DNA of 37,517 nt, from positions 1 through 37,517 of the forward strand of contig CAZKJO010000020.1 of the NCBI GenBank assembly GCA_964553105.1, in the 5' to 3' direction. The position numbers and the translations under genes are program-made. Positions within the stretch are counted from its first letter, which is position 1. The number at the start of each line of letters is the position of its first letter. The notes beneath the pieces are model-generated. The model was not told the DNA's origin. It was given only the letters and a program-made list of their open reading frames with translations, and did no database searches. Shown here in pieces: positions 33,140 to 37,517 of this stretch. The stretch comes from Profundicola sp964553105 (GTDB lineage: Bacteria; Bacteroidota; Bacteroidia; Flavobacteriales; Weeksellaceae).

Positions 33140-34615
33140 TTAATAAGCTTTGGCAAATAAAACCCTTTGTGTACTCGGTTTTCCTGAGTAAACACATGTA
33201 CCTTTTTCTTGTTTAGCATCTAAAGGAATACAACGTATGGTAGCTTTTGTCAATTCTTGAATTTTAGCTTCAGTTTCAATAGTTCCATCCCAATGAGCTG
33301 ATAAGAAACCGCCTTTATCTTCTAATACTTTTTGGAACTCATCCCAATCATTCACCTCTGTGATATGTGAGTCTCTATAGGTCTTGGCCTTATGATAAAT
33401 ATTTTCATCAATTTCTGACAATAAAGTTGGGATTACATCATCTAATCCATCTAAACTAACAAATTCTTTGGTTAGATTATCTCTTCTCGCTACCTCAACC
33501 TGACCTTTCTCAAGATCTCTAGGACCTACTCCAATCCTAATCGGAACACCTTTTAATTCATATTCCGCAAATTTCCAACCTGGTTTTTGTTTATCATCGT
33601 TATCATATTTAACGCTAATTCCTTTTTCTTTAAGCGACTTAACAATAGCTTCAGATTTTTCATCCACCAATGCTTTTTGCTCATCATTAAAGTAAATAGG
33701 AACAATAACCACTTGAATGGGTGCCAGGGTAGAAGGCAACACCAAACCATGATCATCAGAATGCGTCATGATTAACGCTCCCATTAATCTTGTAGAAACA
33801 CCCCAAGAAGTCGCCCAAACATATTCTTGTGTTCCCTCGCTGGTGGCATATTTAACGTCAAATGCTTTAGCAAAATTCTGCCCCAAAAAGTGAGAAGTTC
33901 CAGCCTGTAAAGCTTTACCATCTTGCATTAAAGCTTCGATACAATAAGTATCTTCTGCTCCAGCAAATCGTTCTGATTCAGACTTAACACCTTTAAGGAC
34001 TGGCATTTTCATATAGTTTTCAGCGAAGTCGGCATAAACATTCACCATTTGAACAGTTTCGTCAATAGCTTCCTGTTTGGTGGCATGTGCAGTATGTCCT
34101 TCTTGCCATAAAAACTCTGCTGTTCTAAGAAACAGTCTCGTTCTCATTTCCCAACGTACAACATTCGCCCATTGGTTAATTAAAATAGGTAAATCCCTAT
34201 AAGATTGAATCCAGTTTCTGTAGGTGCTCCAAATAATCGCTTCAGAAGTTGGTCTTACCACCAATTCTTCTTCAAGTTTCGCATCTGGATCAACCATTAA
34301 TTTCCCTGGTTCATCTGGATTTGATTTAAGCCTATAATGTGTAACAACTGCACATTCTTTAGCAAAACCTTCAGCATTCGTTTCTTCGGCCTCGAACATG
34401 TGTTTGGGTACGAATAACGGGAAATATGCATTTTGATGTCCAGTTTCTTTGAACATCTTATCAAGCTGTGCTTGCATTTTTTCCCATATCGCATAACCAT
34501 AGGGCTTGATTACCATGCAACCTCTAACCCCCGAGTTTTCGGCTAAGTCTGCCTTTACGACCAACTCGTTGTACCATTTGCTATAATCTTCTTCTCTTGA
34601 AGTTAATTTTGCCAT
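33140..34615 (-). CDS. proS: Prolyl-tRNA synthetase (archaeal/eukaryotic-type)
   Basis: The enzyme charges tRNA-Pro with proline. The 491-residue class IIa synthetase lacks the bacterial editing insertion. Class II motifs are visible: ELVVRPTSEAIIWSTYRNWI near residue 120, motif 2 RWEMRTRLFLRTAEFLWQEGHTAHAT near 150-180, and the proline-site region LGQNFAKAFDVKY. It also has the anticodon-binding domain from about 300 (LAPIQVVIVPIYF) and a C-terminal Tyr end (LFAKAY), all as in the ProS type 3 found across Bacteroidota. It is monocistronic on the minus strand, with a divergent lipoprotein gene upstream. Confidence 0.97.
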   Translation of the reverse strand: MAKLTSREEDYSKWYNELVVKADLAENSGVRGCMVIKPYGYAIWEKMQAQLDKMFKETGHQNAYFPLFVPKHMFEAEETNAEGFAKECAVVTHYRLKSNPDEPGKLMVDPDAKLEEELVVRPTSEAIIWSTYRNWIQSYRDLPILINQWANVVRWEMRTRLFLRTAEFLWQEGHTAHATKQEAIDETVQMVNVYADFAENYMKMPVLKGVKSESERFAGAEDTYCIEALMQDGKALQAGTSHFLGQNFAKAFDVKYATSEGTQEYVWATSWGVSTRLMGALIMTHSDDHGLVLPSTLAPIQVVIVPIYFNDEQKALVDEKSEAIVKSLKEKGISVKYDNDDKQKPGWKFAEYELKGVPIRIGVGPRDLEKGQVEVARRDNLTKEFVSLDGLDDVIPTLLSEIDENIYHKAKTYRDSHITEVNDWDEFQKVLEDKGGFLSAHWDGTIETEAKIQELTKATIRCIPLDAKQEKGTCVYSGKPSTQRVLFAKAY

Positions 34616-34688
34616 AAATATTCTTTAATCTCTTTAGTAGTCCCTGCTTTAACATATCATGGCACTACTTTTGTTTTATTATTAACAG

Positions 34689-34706
34689 TTTGCAACTATA
34701 TGCAAA
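34689..34706. promoter_or_regulatory. Palindrome between proS and the Tyr-rich gene
   Basis: TTTGCA (34689-34694) and TGCAAA (34701-34706) form a perfect inverted repeat with a six-base spacer in the divergent region. It differs from the Crp/Fnr-type dyads of the nos cluster. A helix-turn-helix regulator could bind it, but a 6-base palindrome in AT-rich DNA may be chance. Confidence 0.35.
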
Positions 34707-34747
34707 TTTAATTAAATTACTAACTTTACATGCAATAATTCTACAAG

Positions 34748-36004
34748 ATGAAACCAATAAAATACAACTACGACCAAATCTTTAAAAAAATCCTTCCCGT
34801 TGGAATGATTTTATTTGGAGTAACATCATGCTCGGTTTCTCAACAAACAGTTGGAGAAAACGACGGAATATATTATGATCCATCTTCTCAGCCAACTCAA
34901 CAAGTTGTGGTAGAAGATAGAGAATATCAACAAAACGATGAGGTCTACACTTATCAAGAAGAGCAGCCTATTCGAATGGGCGGAAGATATTTCGATGATG
35001 GCGGAAACGCCCCAGAAACATCTCAAACAACACAAGAATCTAGATCATATAATGACGATAGCGTAATTGTCACCAATGATAGCAATGGAAATTATAATGA
35101 ATGGGGAGATTATCAAGGTGTAGAGATTTATGTGAATAACTATTTCGGACCTAATACCTATAACTGGAATCGTAGATTCTACGGTAGTTGGTACGGACCT
35201 TATAGAGGATTCGGATGGAATTTTGGATGGAATTCTTGGGGTTATAGCCCGTTCTATGCAGGTTATTATGGATTTGGATATCCTCACTTTGGTTATGGAT
35301 ATGGATATAGCGGATTCTACGGACCTTTTCACCCATATTATGGACCTTACTACTACGGTAGTTATGGTTATTATTATGGTCACCCATATTATTCAGGATA
35401 TTACGGAAGTCCATATTACAACAACTACTATGGAAATAGAGTAATCAGAGAAATTTATAGAGGAAAAGGAATTCAAAACGGAATCACGAGAGATAATGTT
35501 GCTGGACAGAGAAATGTAAATAGAACTAACTCTGGGGTAACAAGAGATAATGCCTCTTTGACCCCTAACTCTCCTACTAGAACCAGAGCAACTGGTGAAA
35601 TAAATAACAATAATCAAGTTAGAACCACGCCGACTAGAACTACGAGAGATCAGAATGTTTCTAGTGATATTAATTCAAATCCGGTTAGAATTAGACCAAG
35701 GACTACCGAAGAGGTAAATACAAATAGCGGTGTACGAACTAATAACAGAGCAAATCCTAGTATTAGAACTACAACACCTACTCGTCAGAATGATGTTAGA
35801 AGTACTCCTAGACCTACGAGAGGTACTAAATACAATAATAACGTACCGACTAGGATTCCAAAGGCTACGCCTAGCACAACTCCTACGAGAAATAGAAATT
35901 ATAATAGTACTCCTTCCAGAAGAAGTACACCTTCTTTCCAAAGCACTCCTCCAACAAGGACATCGACTCCGGTTAGAAGTTCAGGTGGTGTAAGAAGAAG
36001 ATAA
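34748..36004 (+). CDS. Tyr/Gly-rich lipoprotein with Arg/Thr/Asn-rich tail
   Basis: The 418-residue lipoprotein has lipobox GVTSC (Cys28). An acidic, Gln-rich segment (about 30-120) includes EDREYQQNDEVYTYQEEQP. A Tyr/Gly/Phe/Trp/Pro-rich block covers about 125-235, with runs such as YYGPYYYGSYGYYYGHPYY and few charged residues. From about 240 the protein is basic and low-complexity, with repeated TPTR/TRDN/RTT motifs (RTTPTRTTRDQN, TPTRQNDVRSTPRPTRG). Similar proteins are annotated in Bacteroidota as vitellogenin-like or hypothetical, often beside proS and an OmpP1 gene, as here. No enzymatic motif is visible. The role is unknown; the charge split suggests a structural or aggregating surface protein. 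Confidence 0.85.
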   Translation: MKPIKYNYDQIFKKILPVGMILFGVTSCSVSQQTVGENDGIYYDPSSQPTQQVVVEDREYQQNDEVYTYQEEQPIRMGGRYFDDGGNAPETSQTTQESRSYNDDSVIVTNDSNGNYNEWGDYQGVEIYVNNYFGPNTYNWNRRFYGSWYGPYRGFGWNFGWNSWGYSPFYAGYYGFGYPHFGYGYGYSGFYGPFHPYYGPYYYGSYGYYYGHPYYSGYYGSPYYNNYYGNRVIREIYRGKGIQNGITRDNVAGQRNVNRTNSGVTRDNASLTPNSPTRTRATGEINNNNQVRTTPTRTTRDQNVSSDINSNPVRIRPRTTEEVNTNSGVRTNNRANPSIRTTTPTRQNDVRSTPRPTRGTKYNNNVPTRIPKATPSTTPTRNRNYNSTPSRRSTPSFQSTPPTRTSTPVRSSGGVRRR

Positions 36005-36044
36005 ATTAAGTAGTAATTTAAAAACTATCATTTAGTTAAATAAC

Positions 36045-37475
36045 ATGAAGAAAAATATAATTTTAAGCTTTATAGTTGGATTATCAACATTCTCCTTTGC
36101 ACAGGAGAATTTGGTAACCCAATATCCAGAAGAGCTACATCAATACAATAATGGTTCGGTATTGGGCGGAACAGCTAGATTTCAAGGAATGAGTGGAGCC
36201 ATGGGTGCTTTGGGTGGAGATTTATCTGCTACTAGCATAAACCCTGCAGGTGCGGCTGTTTTCTTACAATCAGAGGGCGCGCTTACTGCTGGAGTGAATA
36301 TGGCAAAAACAAAATTGAACTCAAACAATGGAGCGGAGTTTAGTGATTCTAAAATCAATTTTGACCAAGCTGGTGCTGTTTTAGTATTTGATGATTTACA
36401 AAGCCATAACTGGAAGAACATTGCTGTTGGTTTAAATTTTCAAAGACAAAACACCGTTAATGAAGCTATTAATTTAAAGCCAAATACGGTTGCATCTAAT
36501 GGAAATAAAATGACAGATTACTATTCTGAAAGAATTGGTAATTCTACCGTTACAAACCTGAATGTAGCAGCAAACTATAATAATAACATTTATGTCGGTG
36601 GAGGATTAAATTTCCATACCTACGATGCTGACCATATTGAAGCCATGCGCGTTGATGATGTTCAGTTTGATGATAATTATAGATTTATTAAAGATGGGAC
36701 ACCAAATGCCCGTTTAGGATCTGGAATTTCTGCGAGTCTTGGTGTGATTGCGAAATTGAATCATCAAATTAGGCTAGGTGCTTCTTATCAATCGCCTACT
36801 TGGTATGTTGATACAGAAGAGTTAACAACACAATACGCCATGTTTAGTGCAACTGACGACGAAGGAGAATATTACTATATAGATAGAGAAACATTAGCAT
36901 ATTTAAATGATCTTACGACAGCTCAAAAGTTCACAGGTTCTGCTGCAGTTGTTATAGGAACCAAGGGTTTAATTAGTGCAGATTATACCTACACGGATTA
37001 TAGTTCAGCTAAATTTAAACCAACTGATGCATTTTTAGCAGAAAATGCCTTCATCTCCAATAATATGAAAGGTACTAGCACAATTAAAGTCGGTGCCGAA
37101 ATGAGATTACAAGATTTTAGATTAAGAGGTGGTTATAGATATGAACAAACACCCTTTGAGGAAGTAGACATATTAGGTGATGGTAATACTTACCAACCTT
37201 TTGGGGATCTTTCTGGTTTTTCATTAGGATTAGGTTATGAGTTCCATAGCTTCTATATAGATGCTGCCTATAGTTTCTACGAAAGAGATCGCAACTATTT
37301 AATTTCAGGTAATTTCTACGACTATGGAGGTTCTATTGATGCTCTTGGTTTAACAGAAACAGAAGCTTTAAATGCATTGTCATTGAACGCTAGCGAAAGT
37401 GGATTTGCACAAAGCGTAAAGGATATCACCGAGCAACAAGGAAATATTGCTTTAACGGTAGGATTTAGGTTCTAA
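36045..37475 (+). CDS. OmpP1/FadL-type outer-membrane transport protein
   Basis: The 476-residue outer-membrane beta-barrel has a signal peptide (residues 1-19, ending SFAQ). The FadL/OmpP1 N-terminal plug-like pattern is GGTARFQGMSGAMGALGGDLSATSINPAGAAVF (about residues 41-73), with the conserved NPA. The strands of the barrel follow, including LGVIAKLNHQIRLGASYQSPTWY, then VKVGAEMRLQDFRLRGGYRYEQTPF, and the aromatic end LTVGFRF. FadL family members carry hydrophobic substrates across the outer membrane; in Bacteroidota they are often labelled hemin receptors without proof. It follows the Tyr-rich gene by 40 bases without a terminator, so cotranscription is likely. The window ends 42 bases later with no further feature I can name. 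Confidence 0.85.
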   Translation: MKKNIILSFIVGLSTFSFAQENLVTQYPEELHQYNNGSVLGGTARFQGMSGAMGALGGDLSATSINPAGAAVFLQSEGALTAGVNMAKTKLNSNNGAEFSDSKINFDQAGAVLVFDDLQSHNWKNIAVGLNFQRQNTVNEAINLKPNTVASNGNKMTDYYSERIGNSTVTNLNVAANYNNNIYVGGGLNFHTYDADHIEAMRVDDVQFDDNYRFIKDGTPNARLGSGISASLGVIAKLNHQIRLGASYQSPTWYVDTEELTTQYAMFSATDDEGEYYYIDRETLAYLNDLTTAQKFTGSAAVVIGTKGLISADYTYTDYSSAKFKPTDAFLAENAFISNNMKGTSTIKVGAEMRLQDFRLRGGYRYEQTPFEEVDILGDGNTYQPFGDLSGFSLGLGYEFHSFYIDAAYSFYERDRNYLISGNFYDYGGSIDALGLTETEALNALSLNASESGFAQSVKDITEQQGNIALTVGFRF

Positions 37476-37517
37476 TCCAATAGATAAAATGTAGAGTTAA
37501 AGAAGAAAAGCCGTCTC

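Noticed and set aside
35045..35993. Several open frames on both strands inside the Tyr/Gly-rich gene
   Set aside because: They arise from repetitive low-complexity codons of the real gene. Their translations are biased (Ile/Ser or Leu/Val-rich) and have no plausible starts or family likeness.

Overview
The window is an AT-rich stretch of a Bacteroidota chromosome, most likely from the order Flavobacteriales. The support is: Bacteroidota-type promoter boxes (TAnnTTTG) before several genes; a type IX secretion adhesin with a gliding-motility C-terminal domain beside a PorP/SprF partner; an archaeal-type prolyl-tRNA synthetase; a lipoprotein-type, Sec-routed (clade II) nitrous oxide reductase; and many lipoproteins and outer-membrane beta-barrels. 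Genes are closely packed. I see no insertion sequence, integrase, CRISPR array, rRNA or tRNA.

Layout. 1-118: the tail of an unidentified gene. 333-2934: a YceI / porin / YceI group. 3436-5385: gyrB on the minus strand, behind a 500-base non-coding gap. 5525-6313: a DUF481-like outer-membrane protein. 6399-12625: a six-gene minus-strand operon (SpoIIM-like, multi-pass membrane protein, DUF4129, DUF4350, MoxR ATPase, DUF58) with an RDD-family membrane gene diverging from its head (12649-13401). 13398-20034: a nitrous oxide respiration cluster (cytochrome c lipoprotein, nosZ, NosB-like membrane protein, nosL, nosD, nosF, nosY), followed upstream by a Crp/Fnr regulator (20202-20777). 20917-21735: fabI. 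21817-22224: a YopX-like protein. 22311-23279: a pyruvyl-transferase-family protein. 23339-25420: yidD, lgt, a DUF192 lipoprotein and mscL. 25560-25708: a large structured element that looks like a flavobacterial repeated RNA. 25961-32494: a surface adhesin locus. 32685-33065: a Spy/CpxP-like periplasmic protein. 33140-34615: proS. 34748-37475: a Tyr/Gly-rich lipoprotein and an OmpP1/FadL-type barrel.

How the genes work together. The nos genes form a compact N2O-reducing module: cytochrome c is the likely electron donor, NosZ the enzyme, and NosL/NosD/NosF/NosY the copper-site maturation set. The best regulatory signal in the window is here. Two near-identical Crp/Fnr-type dyads (15 of 18 positions shared) lie before the cytochrome c gene and before the NosB-like gene. 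A strong intrinsic terminator sits after nosZ, so the cluster appears to be two units under one regulator, probably the adjacent Crp/Fnr gene. A third, weaker match lies before the first YceI gene.

The MoxR/DUF58 operon is a conserved but poorly understood envelope-associated system. Here it is unusually complete, with SpoIIM and RDD members. The adhesin locus pairs a 1664-residue protein of CUB, PKD, nine ~95-residue repeats and a type IX C-terminal domain with a SprF-like partner. I did not find a clearly new defence or mobile system. The strongest leads are the nos regulatory architecture, the structured RNA element and the MoxR-SpoIIM-RDD cluster.
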